NCBI RefSeq assembly: GCF_014700075.1
Contig: NZ_JACXBU010000001.1
Location: 186,001-250,000 of the forward strand
Length of the DNA: 64,000 nt
Direction: 5' to 3'
Source of the DNA: Pseudomonas sp. JM0905a
GTDB taxonomy: Bacteria > Pseudomonadota > Gammaproteobacteria > Pseudomonadales > Pseudomonadaceae
Shown: in pieces, positions 8,860 through 19,832 of the stretch
Numbering within the stretch: the first letter of the stretch is position 1
How the letters are laid out: each line of letters opens with the position of its first letter
Program-made: the position numbers and the translations under genes
The notes under the pieces: model-generated
Told to the model about the DNA's origin: nothing
Databases searched by the model: none
Seen by the model: only the letters and a program-made list of their open reading frames with translations

Positions 8860-10023
8860 ATGAACATCTTCAGCTTCGCCAAACGCCTTTTACTGCCCGC
8901 AGCCCTGCTCATCGTCGCGCCGGTCTCCATGGCGGCCCAGCAGATCATCCCGTCGCCGCCGCAATTGGCCGCCAAGTCCTACGTGCTGATGGACGCCCAG
9001 AGCGGCCAGGTGCTGGTGGAAAACAACGGCGATCAGCGCCTGCCCCCGGCAAGCCTGACCAAGCTGATGACCGCCTACATCGCCACCCTGGAAATCCGCA
9101 AGGGCCAGATCGGCGAGACCGATCCGGTGACCATCAGTGAGCATGCCTGGCGTACCGGCGGTTCGCGCATGTTCGTCCAGGTCAACACCCAGGTGACCCT
9201 GAGCGACCTGCTGCACGGCATCATCATCCAGTCCGGCAACGACGCCAGTGTGGCTGTGGCCGAGCACATCGCCGGCAGCGAAGACGCCTTCGCCGACATG
9301 ATGAACACCACTGCCGAGAAACTGGGCATGACCGGCAGCCACTTCATGAACGCCACTGGCCTGCCCAACCCGGAGCACTACTCCACCGCTCACGACATGG
9401 CGACCCTGGCGCGCGCGATCATCTACGAAGATCCGGCCCACTACGCCATCTACTCCCAGAAGGAATTCTTCTGGAACAACATCAAGCAGCCCAACCGCAA
9501 CCTGCTGCTGTGGCGCGACAAGACCGTCGACGGCCTGAAGACCGGCCACACCGACGAGGCCGGCTACTGCCTGGTGGCTTCTGCTGTGCGTGACAACATG
9601 CGCCTGATCGCCGTGGTATTCGGCACCAACAGCGAACAGGCCCGCGCCGCCGAAACCCAGAAGCTGCTGACCTACGGCTTCCGCTTCTTCGAAACCCAGA
9701 CCTTCTACCAGAAGGGCGCCGAGCTGGCCAAAGCCCAGGTTTGGAAGGGCTCGGCCCGTGAGATCAAGGCTGGCCTCGGCCAGGACCTGACCATGACCCT
9801 GCCGAAGGGCCAGATCAAGAAGCTGCAGGCCAACATGACCTTGAATCCGCAACTGATCGCCCCAATCAAGCAAGGCGACGTGATCGGCAAGGTGGAAGTC
9901 AAGCTGGAAGACCAGGTGGTCCACAGCGCCGACCTGATCGCTCTGGAGACCGTTGAGGAGGGTGGCTTCTTCCGCCGCCTGTGGGATAGCATCCGACTGT
10001 TCTTCTTCGGCCTGTTCAACTGA
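8860..10023 (+). CDS. dacC: D-Ala-D-Ala carboxypeptidase (PBP5/6 type)
   Basis: Trims the terminal D-Ala from murein stem peptides in the periplasm. A signal peptide ends near MAAQ (about residue 28). The acyl-serine motif is SLTK (Ser65-Lys68), followed by SGN (125-127) and KTG (227-229). A C-terminal beta domain leads to an amphipathic membrane anchor ending FRRLWDSIRLFFFGLFN. 387 aa is the normal length. It is 56 bp from rlpA, with an AGAGAG ribosome site before ATG 8860. Confidence 0.96.
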   Translation: MNIFSFAKRLLLPAALLIVAPVSMAAQQIIPSPPQLAAKSYVLMDAQSGQVLVENNGDQRLPPASLTKLMTAYIATLEIRKGQIGETDPVTISEHAWRTGGSRMFVQVNTQVTLSDLLHGIIIQSGNDASVAVAEHIAGSEDAFADMMNTTAEKLGMTGSHFMNATGLPNPEHYSTAHDMATLARAIIYEDPAHYAIYSQKEFFWNNIKQPNRNLLLWRDKTVDGLKTGHTDEAGYCLVASAVRDNMRLIAVVFGTNSEQARAAETQKLLTYGFRFFETQTFYQKGAELAKAQVWKGSAREIKAGLGQDLTMTLPKGQIKKLQANMTLNPQLIAPIKQGDVIGKVEVKLEDQVVHSADLIALETVEEGGFFRRLWDSIRLFFFGLFN

Positions 10024-10097
10024 CCTTCTGAGCCGACGCCTCGCGCCTTGCCTGGGCACGGGGCGTCCGCCTCGCGGATCACGAGTCCGCCGCTGCC

Positions 10098-10379
10098 ATG
10101 ACTGATACTCCTGACGTACAACCCCCGAAAATCGAATTCCCCTGCGAGCGCTACCCGATCAAGGTGATCGGCGATTCCTTCGATGGTTTCACCGACCTGG
10201 TGATCGAAATCATCCAGCGCCACGCTCCCGATCTCGACGCCACCACCCTGGTAGTGCGCGACAGCCGCAACGGTCGCTTCCTTTCGGTCCAAGTGCTGAT
10301 TACCGCGACCGGCGTCGACCAGTTGCAGGCCATCCATGTGGACCTGCGCGCTACTGGCCGCGTGCACATGGTGCTCTAG
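10098..10379 (+). CDS. ybeD: YbeD/DUF493 family protein
   Basis: A 93-aa cytoplasmic protein of the YbeD/DUF493 family. Its fold is ACT-like and its exact function is unknown. The segment [17 protein letters not shown] and the C-terminal [22 protein letters not shown] are characteristic. It lies between dacC and lipB, as in E. coli and P. aeruginosa, and its stop codon overlaps the lipB start, which suggests a link with lipoate metabolism or simple coupling. Confidence 0.93.
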   Translation: MTDTPDVQPPKIEFPCERYPIKVIGDSFDGFTDLVIEIIQRHAPDLDATTLVVRDSRNGRFLSVQVLITATGVDQLQAIHVDLRATGRVHMVL

Positions 10380-11005
10380 TGGCACCTGCCGAACTCATCG
10401 TGCGCCATCTGGGATTGGTGGATTACCTGCCGACCCTTGAGGCGATGCGCCGCTTGACCGTCGAGCGCGACGAAAGGACCCCCGACGAAATCTGGTTGCT
10501 GCAGCACCCCCGGGTGTTCACCCAGGGCCAGGCCGGCAAGGCCGAGCACCTGCTGGCGCCGGGGGATATCCCGGTGATCCAGGTGGAGCGCGGTGGCCAG
10601 GTGACCTACCACGGCCCCGGCCAGTTGGTGGCCTATCTCATGCTGGATTTGCGCCGCCTCGGATTGGGCGTGCGCGATCTGGTCACGGCCATGGAACAAA
10701 GCCTGGTCGATGTGATCGCCACCTATGGGGTCGAGGCGGCGCCCAAGGCAGATGCTCCCGGTGTCTATGTCGACGGCGACAAGATCGCCTCGCTGGGACT
10801 GCGGGTCAGCCGCGGCTGCTCCTTCCACGGCCTGGCACTCAATGTGGACATGGACATGTCGCCCTTCTGGCGGATCAATCCCTGCGGCTACGCCGGGTTG
10901 AAGATGGTTCAGCTCAAGGACCTGATCGAGACGCCGCCTCAGCTCGATGAGGTGGCGCAGCGCCTGGAGCAGGCTCTGCGTCAGCGGCTGGGCTACACGC
11001 GGTAA
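10379..11005 (+). CDS. lipB: Octanoyl-ACP:protein octanoyltransferase
   Basis: LipB (208 aa) transfers octanoate from acyl carrier protein to lipoyl domains, where LipA then inserts sulfur. The catalytic pair is intact: Lys135 in [10 protein letters not shown] and Cys169 in RINPCGYAG, the same numbers as in E. coli LipB. The signature [14 protein letters not shown] is also present. It begins at GTG 10379, overlapping the ybeD stop (TAGTG). lipA is convergent across a terminator rather than downstream. Confidence 0.96.
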   Translation: MAPAELIVRHLGLVDYLPTLEAMRRLTVERDERTPDEIWLLQHPRVFTQGQAGKAEHLLAPGDIPVIQVERGGQVTYHGPGQLVAYLMLDLRRLGLGVRDLVTAMEQSLVDVIATYGVEAAPKADAPGVYVDGDKIASLGLRVSRGCSFHGLALNVDMDMSPFWRINPCGYAGLKMVQLKDLIETPPQLDEVAQRLEQALRQRLGYTR

Positions 11006-11025
11006 AGAGCCGATCCGGAAAAACG

Positions 11026-11066
11026 ACGGCCCCCTCTCCCATCGGGAGAGGGGGCCGTTTCGTTTA
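11026..11066 (+). terminator. Rho-independent terminator after lipB
   Basis: A perfect 15-bp stem (11026-11040 with 11044-11058) has a 3-nt loop and is followed by GTTTCGTTT. It lies 21 bp after the lipB stop, between convergent lipB and lipA. An A-run on its left flank may let it also serve transcripts from the lipA side. Confidence 0.8.
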
Positions 11067-11139
11067 GTCAGATCGCGTCTGGTTGCCCACTGCAATCACG
11101 CCAGCCCTCTCCCTCGGAGGCGGACTGGGCAATTCCTGC

Positions 11140-12192
11140 TCAACCCAGGTTGAGTGTCGGAATGATGCTCGAGTCGACGGGCTGTCCCGGTACCGGAACC
11201 GGTGCGGCCAGGCCCAGGTTGTTCTTCTCGAACACACGGTCGGCCCTGTAGCTGGAGCGCACCAGTGGGCCGGCTGCGACTTCCATGAAGCCTTTCTCAA
11301 GGCCGATATCGCGGAAGCGGTTGAATTCCTCCGGGCTGACCCAGCGCTTCACCGGCAGGTGGTTGCGGGTGGGCTGCAAGTACTGGCCGAGGGTGAGGAT
11401 ATCGACGCCGATAGCGCGCAGATCGTCCATGGTTTCGATGATTTCTTCGTCAGTCTCGCCCAGACCCAGCATCAGGCTGGTCTTGGTCAGGACGTCCGGG
11501 CGGTGGCGCTTGGCGTGCTCCAGTACGCGCAAAGTCTTCTCATAGCCTGCGCGCGGGTCGCGTACGACATGGGTAAGGCGCTTGACCGTCTCGACGTTCT
11601 GCGCGAACACCTCAAGGCCGGAGTCCACTACCCGTTCGATGGCTGCATGGTCGCCGTTGAAGTCCGGCGTCAGGGCTTCCACGACTACCTGGGGAGTGTT
11701 CTCCTTGATGGCGCGTACGCACGCGGCATAGTGGCTGGCGCCGCCATCGTCCAGGTCGTCGCGATCCACCGAGGTCAGCACGATATAGCGCAGAGCCATG
11801 AGCTCGACCGACTTGGCGGTGTTCTGCGGTTCTTCCAGGTCCAGCCAACCGTTGGGGTTGCCGGTGTCCACGGCACAGAAGCGGCAGGCGCGGGTGCACA
11901 CAGAGCCCATCAGCATGATGGTGGCGGTGCCGTTGGACCAGCACTCACCCATGTTCGGGCAGTGGGATTCCTGGCACACGGTGCTCAGGCGATGTTCGCC
12001 GACATTGCGCTTGACCGCGTCGAAGCGGCTGCCGCCCGGTGCCTTGACCCGCAGCCATTTGGGCTTGGGCTCGAACACCTGGGGTTCGGCAGAATTGCGG
12101 CGCTTCTGGCCATCCTTGATCGCGGTGATGCCCTGCGCAGTACGGAACTTTTCGCCGCTGGCGACGTGTTTGGACGAGTCGATATCGGACAT
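11140..12192 (-). CDS. lipA: Lipoyl synthase
   Basis: LipA (350 aa) is a radical-SAM enzyme that inserts two sulfurs into protein-bound octanoate. Both iron-sulfur clusters are readable: the auxiliary cluster cysteines at 73, 78 and 84 (CX4CX5C) and the radical-SAM cluster at 99, 103 and 106 (CTRACRFC). A long N-terminal extension rich in Lys/Arg precedes them, as in other Pseudomonas LipA. Transcribed alone, convergent with lipB. Confidence 0.96.
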   Translation of the reverse strand: MSDIDSSKHVASGEKFRTAQGITAIKDGQKRRNSAEPQVFEPKPKWLRVKAPGGSRFDAVKRNVGEHRLSTVCQESHCPNMGECWSNGTATIMLMGSVCTRACRFCAVDTGNPNGWLDLEEPQNTAKSVELMALRYIVLTSVDRDDLDDGGASHYAACVRAIKENTPQVVVEALTPDFNGDHAAIERVVDSGLEVFAQNVETVKRLTHVVRDPRAGYEKTLRVLEHAKRHRPDVLTKTSLMLGLGETDEEIIETMDDLRAIGVDILTLGQYLQPTRNHLPVKRWVSPEEFNRFRDIGLEKGFMEVAAGPLVRSSYRADRVFEKNNLGLAAPVPVPGQPVDSSIIPTLNLG

Positions 12193-12331
12193 CGGAAATC
12201 TGGCTCCGCTGGTGGCTCCGTTGGCTGCCGCAGGGGCAAAAAGGGGTGGCGCAGTTTATCACAAAGGCGTTTGCACGAACCGGCGGCCGTCTGGAGGCGT
12301 GAGCCTGTGACGACCGCCGTGCAGGCGGGAC

Positions 12332-13639
12332 TCAGCGTCCTTCACGCAACTGCTCGAGCAGCTTCACATTGGGGTAGCCGTCCGCCGGCCAGCCGAGGCG
12401 CTGTTGATAACCACGGATCGCCTTGCGGGTGTTGGCACCGATGATGCCGTCCGCCGTGCCCGGGTTGTAGCCGGCCGCCGTCAGCGACTCCTGCAGCTCC
12501 ACCCGCTCGGTACGGCTCAGCGGGCGCTCGTCGCGTGGCCAGCTTCCGGTGAGCTGGCCACCGCCGTCGAAGCGTTCGCCCAGCAGGCTGACCGCAAGGG
12601 CGTAGGACGAGGAGTTGTTGTACTTGAGGATGGCGCGGAAGTTATCCAGCACCAGGAACGCCGGGCCGCGATGGCCGGCCGGCAGCAGCAGGGACGCGGA
12701 GTCGTTGGCGAGGCTCGCGGCCTCAGGCCCGGCTTGCACGCCCATGGCCTGCCACTGAGCTACGGATTTGCGGATATCCCCGTCGGCATGGGCATAGTCG
12801 AAGCCGTTGGGCAGCTGGACCTGGATTGCTGCAGGTTGTCCCTTGCGCCAGCCGGAGGCCTGCAGGTAGTGGGCGGCCGAAGCCAGCGCGTCGGCCGAGG
12901 AGTTCCAGATGTCGCGGCGGCCGTCGCCGTCGAAGTCCACGGCGTGGGTGTTGTAGGTGGTGGGGATGAACTGGGTCTGGCCCATCGCTCCGGCCCAGGA
13001 ACCGAGCATGCTGCCCGGCTGGATGTCGCCGTGCTGGAGGATCTGCAGGGCGGCCAGCAATTGCGCGTGAGCGAATTCGGGGCGGCGGCCTTCGTAGGCC
13101 AGGGTGGCCAGGGAGCGGATAACCGATTTGTCGCCCATGAACTGGCCGAAGCTGCTTTCCATGCCCCAGATGGCCACCAGGGGCTCACGGTCCACACCGA
13201 AACGCTGCTCGATGGCGTCCAGGGTTGTCGCGTTTTCCGCGATCAGGGCCTGGCCCTTGCGCACCCGGTACGGCGAGATGGCGCCTTCCAGGTATTCCCA
13301 CACCGGTCGGGTGAATTCGGGCTGGCTGCGATCAGCGGTGATCACGCTGGCGTCGGGCGTTACGCCGGCGAAGGCTTGGTCAAAGAGGCTGGCGTGTATG
13401 CCTTGGGCCAGGGCCTCGCGGCGGAAACCGTCGCGCCACGCGCTGAAGCTGATGGTGGGCATCTGCACAGGAATCTGCGCGGGCGTTGCCGCGGGTTTAC
13501 TGGCGGGCTGGGTCGCCTGAGGCAGGGGCGCGGTGGAGGGTTTCTGCGCAGGAGCGTCGGCGCAGGAGCTGAGCAGGGTGAGGGCGGAGGCCACGGCCAG
13601 GCTGCGGAACATCGGGCCGGGGGCGGGGGCATCGAACAT
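12332..13639 (-). CDS. MltB-family lytic transglycosylase with peptidoglycan-binding domain (SltB3-like)
   Basis: A second MltB-type enzyme. A lipoprotein signal ends at LSSC, followed by a Pro/Ala linker, the SLT_2 catalytic domain with Glu161 in IWGMESSFGQF, the DFDGDG motif, and a C-terminal PG_binding_1 domain from about residue 370. ATG 13639 is the longest start; ATG 13612 gives a more typical signal peptide (MFRSLAVASALTLLSSC) but has no clear ribosome site. Position and domains match P. aeruginosa SltB3. 55 bp separates it from arfA upstream. Confidence 0.9.
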   Translation of the reverse strand: MFDAPAPGPMFRSLAVASALTLLSSCADAPAQKPSTAPLPQATQPASKPAATPAQIPVQMPTISFSAWRDGFRREALAQGIHASLFDQAFAGVTPDASVITADRSQPEFTRPVWEYLEGAISPYRVRKGQALIAENATTLDAIEQRFGVDREPLVAIWGMESSFGQFMGDKSVIRSLATLAYEGRRPEFAHAQLLAALQILQHGDIQPGSMLGSWAGAMGQTQFIPTTYNTHAVDFDGDGRRDIWNSSADALASAAHYLQASGWRKGQPAAIQVQLPNGFDYAHADGDIRKSVAQWQAMGVQAGPEAASLANDSASLLLPAGHRGPAFLVLDNFRAILKYNNSSSYALAVSLLGERFDGGGQLTGSWPRDERPLSRTERVELQESLTAAGYNPGTADGIIGANTRKAIRGYQQRLGWPADGYPNVKLLEQLREGR

Positions 13640-13694
13640 ACGCGAGTCTCGAGGCAGACGAATCGAGTCGCGACCTTAACACGTTCGAGCCTTT

Positions 13695-13853
13695 TCACGC
13701 CGCCATAAGCGACGAAGCCTCCCAATCGTGGGAGGCTTCGCGGCGGTAACTTCCTTTGCCTTTCTGGGGCTTCTCCTGGCGGCAGCGGAAGAGGGGTTGG
13801 GCTACCAGGGATTTGGCGCGGTTGGGCGCGCCTTGTTTGCGTTTCTTGGCCAT
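13695..13853 (-). CDS. arfA: Alternative ribosome-rescue factor A
   Basis: A 52-codon gene. ArfA recruits release factor RF2 to ribosomes stalled at mRNA 3' ends. The diagnostic block is present: QPLFRCRQEK (19-28) and KGKGSYRR (31-38). A Lys/Arg-rich N-terminus follows ATG 13853, which has a GAGGA ribosome site. A perfect hairpin at 13713-13740 covers codons 38-47, and only five codons follow it. In E. coli and other species such a hairpin causes RNase III cleavage or termination, so the mRNA has no stop codon and the product is degraded when tmRNA works. It lies between holA and the SltB3-like gene. Confidence 0.88.
   Translation of the reverse strand: MAKKRKQGAPNRAKSLVAQPLFRCRQEKPQKGKGSYRREASHDWEASSLMAA
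13713..13740 (-). terminator. Hairpin inside arfA coding sequence
   Basis: A perfect 12-bp stem (13713-13724 with 13729-13740) has a 4-nt loop and lies wholly inside the arfA frame. The downstream RNA (UCGCUUAU) is only weakly U-rich, so RNase III cleavage may matter more than intrinsic termination. It would leave a nonstop message that still encodes the KGKGSYRR motif. Confidence 0.75.
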
Positions 13854-13929
13854 GGCCGATCCTCGATTGGCGCCCGCACCAGCGCGGGCGGGCGGGCGCA
13901 TCATCGGCTTGTGCTCAGAAATTGTCCAG

Positions 13930-14967
13930 CTATTCGGCGGACAACGGCAGGCGCTGGCCGGCCAGCAGCAAGGCAAGGCGTGCGAGGCCATTCCAGGGGT
14001 CGCCCGGAGCCTGGCCCTTGATTTGCGCGTCGATGCGCTGGGCATCCTGCAGCAACTGGTTCCAGCGCGACGCCGGGTGGCGTTGCAGGGCGCGCGTGAC
14101 CAGCGGACGGCGCTTGTCCCATACCGGCGGACGGGCTGCGGCAAAGGCCTTCTCCAGTGGCACGCCCTGGCTGTATTGCTGGGCCAGGCCGGCCAGCAGG
14201 CGCAGCTCCCGTGCCAGTGCCCAGAGGATCACCGGCGGTTCCACGCCTTCGCCGCGCAGGCCTTCCAGAGTGCGCAGGGTGTGGGCGGGTTCACCGTTGA
14301 GGGCGGCGTCGATCAGGCCGAAGACGTCGAAGCGGGCGCTGTCTGCCACTGCTGCCTGGACGGTCGCAGCATCCACCTGACCGCCTTCGGCCAGCAGCTT
14401 GAGCTTCTCGATTTCCTGGGCGGCGGCCAGCAGGTTGCCTTCGACTCGGGCGGCGATCAGGTCCACCGCTTCCTGGTTGGCAGCCAGGCCGGCCTGGGAC
14501 AGGCGCTGGCGAATCCATTGCGGCAGGTTGTGGGGCTCGATGGGCCAGATCTGGATGAACTGTGCATCCGCCCCATCGATCAGCGCCTTGGCCCACTTGG
14601 TTTTCTGGGTGCTGCCGTCGAGCTTGGGCAGGCTCAGCAGCAGTACGGTGTCTTCCGGCGGCCGGGAGAGGTATTCGAGCAGCGCGGCAGCGCCCTTGTC
14701 CCCCGGTTTTCCAGAAGGCAGGCGCACTTCCAGCAAACGCTTTTCGGCGAACAGCGACAAGCTCGCGCCGGCTTCCAGCAGCAGGCCCCAATCGAAGTTG
14801 GTTTCGGCGTTGAACACCTGGCGCTCGCTGAAATCCCGCGCGCGGGCGCTGGCGCGAATGGCGTCGCAGGCTTCCTGGCAGAGCAGAGGCTCGTCGCCAC
14901 TGACAACGTAGACCGCTGCCAGAGGTCCCTGCAGGTGTTTACCCAGTTGTGCGGGGTTGAGTTTCAT
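13930..14967 (-). CDS. holA: DNA polymerase III delta subunit
   Basis: The delta subunit (345 aa) opens the beta sliding clamp within the clamp loader. The N-terminal domain begins MKLNPAQLGKHL with the YVVSGDEPLL strand-loop (a degenerate AAA+ P-loop region), and the clamp-contact segment SLSLFAEKRLLEVRLPSG follows at about 70-87. The C-terminal collar domain is intact. The lptE-holA-arfA order is on one strand. 39 bp with a GC-rich hairpin separates it from lptE. Confidence 0.95.
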   Translation of the reverse strand: MKLNPAQLGKHLQGPLAAVYVVSGDEPLLCQEACDAIRASARARDFSERQVFNAETNFDWGLLLEAGASLSLFAEKRLLEVRLPSGKPGDKGAAALLEYLSRPPEDTVLLLSLPKLDGSTQKTKWAKALIDGADAQFIQIWPIEPHNLPQWIRQRLSQAGLAANQEAVDLIAARVEGNLLAAAQEIEKLKLLAEGGQVDAATVQAAVADSARFDVFGLIDAALNGEPAHTLRTLEGLRGEGVEPPVILWALARELRLLAGLAQQYSQGVPLEKAFAAARPPVWDKRRPLVTRALQRHPASRWNQLLQDAQRIDAQIKGQAPGDPWNGLARLALLLAGQRLPLSAE

Positions 14968-14981
14968 AGGCGTAAATGACT

Positions 14982-15000
14982 GGGGCCGCTGTGCGGCCCC
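14982..15000 (-). terminator. Hairpin between lptE and holA
   Basis: An 8-bp all-GC stem (14982-14989 with 14993-15000) has a 3-nt loop in the 39-bp gap between lptE and holA. No U-run follows on the minus strand, so it is more likely a partial terminator or RNA-processing/stability element than a full stop. Confidence 0.45.
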
Positions 15001-15006
15001 GAGTGC

Positions 15007-15615
15007 TTACTGGATGGGCAGTTGCAGCGGCGACTGCTGCGGTTGCTGGGCCTTCTCGGCCTGGCGCGCGGCTTCCAGCGCTTCGGCTTCGGCCTTGGCC
15101 TTGGCTTCGGCGGTCTGTTGCAGCTGGTCGAGCTGGGCCGGGGTGATCAGCTGCAGGCGCATGATCATCTGCTGGACCATTTCCTGACGCATCTCCTGGC
15201 GCAGCTGGGCCGCTTCCTGGTCGGAACCGATCAGGTTGTTGCTGTCATGCACGTAGTACTTCTGCACGGTCAGCTTGTCGTTCATCAACATCAGGTTGTT
15301 GTTGCCGCGGATTTCGTACTGCAGGGTCTGGGTCAGTTCGTACTCTGCGCTGCGCGCACCAGTGGTATAGCTGGCGGTGCGCTGGGTTTCGTCCTCGCGG
15401 GCCAGGACCAGGGTGTAAGGCGCGCCGGCATGGACGTTCACGCCATTGTCCACCAGGGCCTGGCGGACGGATTTGACGGTCTGGCCGTACAGGTTGCGGG
15501 CAGTCACGTCCATTTCGGTCAGAGCGAACTTGGCTTCGCCGGTGCCGCGCAGGTGAAAACCGCACGCGCTCAGCAGCACGGTGAGGCCCAGGACCAGCAG
15601 ATTCCGTTTCATCAT
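15007..15615 (-). CDS. lptE: LPS-assembly lipoprotein LptE
   Basis: LptE (202 aa) is the outer-membrane lipoprotein that plugs the LptD barrel during lipopolysaccharide insertion. The lipoprotein signal ends at LSAC (Cys18), followed directly by the family hallmark GFHLRG. An unusual C-terminal tail from about residue 155 is rich in Ala, Glu, Gln and Pro and looks unstructured or coiled. The gene sits between leuS and holA, as in most Proteobacteria. Confidence 0.94.
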   Translation of the reverse strand: MMKRNLLVLGLTVLLSACGFHLRGTGEAKFALTEMDVTARNLYGQTVKSVRQALVDNGVNVHAGAPYTLVLAREDETQRTASYTTGARSAEYELTQTLQYEIRGNNNLMLMNDKLTVQKYYVHDSNNLIGSDQEAAQLRQEMRQEMVQQMIMRLQLITPAQLDQLQQTAEAKAKAEAEALEAARQAEKAQQPQQSPLQLPIQ

Positions 15616-15640
15616 TTCTTGCTTTCCCCTTGCAAACAGC

Positions 15641-15670
15641 CCGGCGCCACTCCCGGGGGAGGGCGCCGGC
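15641..15670 (-). repeat. GC-rich inverted repeat between leuS and lptE
   Basis: An 8-bp stem, CCGGCGCC paired with GGCGCCGG, has a 14-nt loop and lies within the 60-bp leuS-lptE spacer. It lacks a U-run and could act as an attenuator or RNA-stability element. The function is an inference. Confidence 0.4.
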
Positions 15671-15675
15671 TTCGA

Positions 15676-18453
<2,778 letters not shown>

Positions 18454-18551
18454 CTATCCCGCCACCGTTTGTCGCTGGCACCTTGCAGCAGGGAAGCGAA
18501 CGCTAAGCTTTTCATAAGCAACGCAAGCGTTTACGTGGTTCGAGGTGTTGG

Positions 18552-18989
18552 ATGGGTGAGTTGCGGCGGACGGATTCAGGGAACGGGCTTTACGAGCGGT
18601 TATTGCATCGGCTGGCCCTGGCGCTGGATGAAGCGGATACGGCGGTTCGCTTGCGCGACGAGGAGCCGCTCGAATTGGAACTCAAGGGATTGACCCCTGC
18701 CGAGATGGAGTTGATTCGCGCCTATCTGGACCGCGATACGCGCTGGCTGCGGGGTTGGCACGCTGCCGCCGAGGAACTGGCCGCCATCGAGGCGCTGCCC
18801 CGGGGCACGCTTCGTGGCGACAGCGGCCCACCCAAGACTTTCGCCCTCAAGCCCAAACCCACGTTCAAGCGCCGTCCTCAGCTTTGCTGCGCCATGTGCG
18901 GAACACCGGCCATCTGGCAACGCGGCCAGGGTGTGCAGGCGTGCATGTCTTGTGGTTCTCAGCTTTTCCGCACGTCGAATCCCCGCTAG
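18552..18989 (+). CDS. Zinc-ribbon protein, YbeL/DUF1451-like
   Basis: A 145-aa protein with a charged helical N-terminus (LTPAEMELIRAYLDRD) and a C-terminal zinc ribbon with CAMC and CMSC knuckles about 17 residues apart. This matches the YbeL-type family that often sits beside leuS. The function is unknown. It is divergent from leuS across 254 bp, in which I see a short palindrome AACGCAAGCGTT (18521-18532) but no convincing promoter. Confidence 0.82.
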   Translation: MGELRRTDSGNGLYERLLHRLALALDEADTAVRLRDEEPLELELKGLTPAEMELIRAYLDRDTRWLRGWHAAAEELAAIEALPRGTLRGDSGPPKTFALKPKPTFKRRPQLCCAMCGTPAIWQRGQGVQACMSCGSQLFRTSNPR

Positions 18990-19013
18990 GCTCCGGGCAC
19001 CCTGGAGGTGCCC

Positions 19014-19775
19014 ATGCCGATTCGCTACATCATCAAACAACTCCTGCTGCCGCCCGGCGGCCTGCTGATCCTGCTTCTGTTCGCCTGGTGGCTGCGGCGG
19101 CGTATGCCGCGCCTGTCCGCAGCCTGCTTCGTGGCCGGGCTCGGTGGCCTGTGGTTGATGAGCCTGCCCATCGTCGTCGAGTGGTCGGCCAAGGTGCTGG
19201 AGCGCGAGCCGCCGCTGGCCGAAGCCGAGTGGACGCAACTGGTCGGGCGGGTGGATGCGATCGTGGTGCTGGGGGGCGGCCGGGACCGTGATGACCCTGC
19301 CTGGGGGGCGGATCAGCCTTCCCCGATGGCCCTGGAACGGCTTCGTTATGCGGCACGCCTGGCGCGTGCCAGCGGTCTGCCATTGCTGACCAGTGGCGGC
19401 CTGCACTTTGGTGAGCCTCCCTCCGAGGCAAAGATCATGGCCGATACGCTCAAGCGCGATTTCAGCGTGGACGTGCGCTGGCAGGAAGGGGAGAGCCGAA
19501 CCACCTGGGAAAACGCCACCTTCAGTGCGAAGTTGCTCGAGCCGGCAGGCGTCCGTCGTGTGCTGCTGGTGACACAGGCGTCCCACATGCCTCGGGCCCG
19601 TTGGTGTTTCGAGCGGGCCGGATTCGAGGTGGTGGCGGCTCCCATGGGCTATCTCGGCGTACCCAATGGCCGGCCGGCGGGCGGTTGGCTCCCGGAGGCC
19701 AAGGCGGTCTGGCAGAGCGGGATGCTGCTCAATGAGGCGATCGGCCTGCTGGCTTATCCGTTGGCATATGACTGA
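19014..19775 (+). CDS. YdcF/ElyC-type DUF218 membrane protein
   Basis: 253 aa. Two N-terminal membrane helices (about 8-28 and 36-58) are followed by a DUF218 domain with DAIVVLGGG, SGLPLLTSGG, ESRTTWENATFSAKLL and LLVTQASHMPRA. Members such as ElyC and SanA act in envelope integrity or lipid-carrier use. ATG 19014 has GGAGG five bases upstream and is preferred to the overlapping GTG 19008. It follows the zinc-ribbon gene by 24 bp and probably shares its transcript. Confidence 0.85.
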   Translation: MPIRYIIKQLLLPPGGLLILLLFAWWLRRRMPRLSAACFVAGLGGLWLMSLPIVVEWSAKVLEREPPLAEAEWTQLVGRVDAIVVLGGGRDRDDPAWGADQPSPMALERLRYAARLARASGLPLLTSGGLHFGEPPSEAKIMADTLKRDFSVDVRWQEGESRTTWENATFSAKLLEPAGVRRVLLVTQASHMPRARWCFERAGFEVVAAPMGYLGVPNGRPAGGWLPEAKAVWQSGMLLNEAIGLLAYPLAYD

Positions 19776-19783
19776 ACGGAAAT

Positions 19784-19810
19784 GAAAAGGGCCGCTTTGC
19801 GGCCCTTTTC
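19784..19810 (+). terminator. Bidirectional rho-independent terminator
   Basis: An 11-bp stem AAAAGGGCCGC / GCGGCCCTTTT (19784-19794 with 19798-19808) has a TTT loop and U-runs on both sides. It lies between the convergent DUF218 gene and lnt and should serve both. Confidence 0.8.
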
Positions 19811-19832
19811 GATTAAAGATGCTTCTGCAGCT

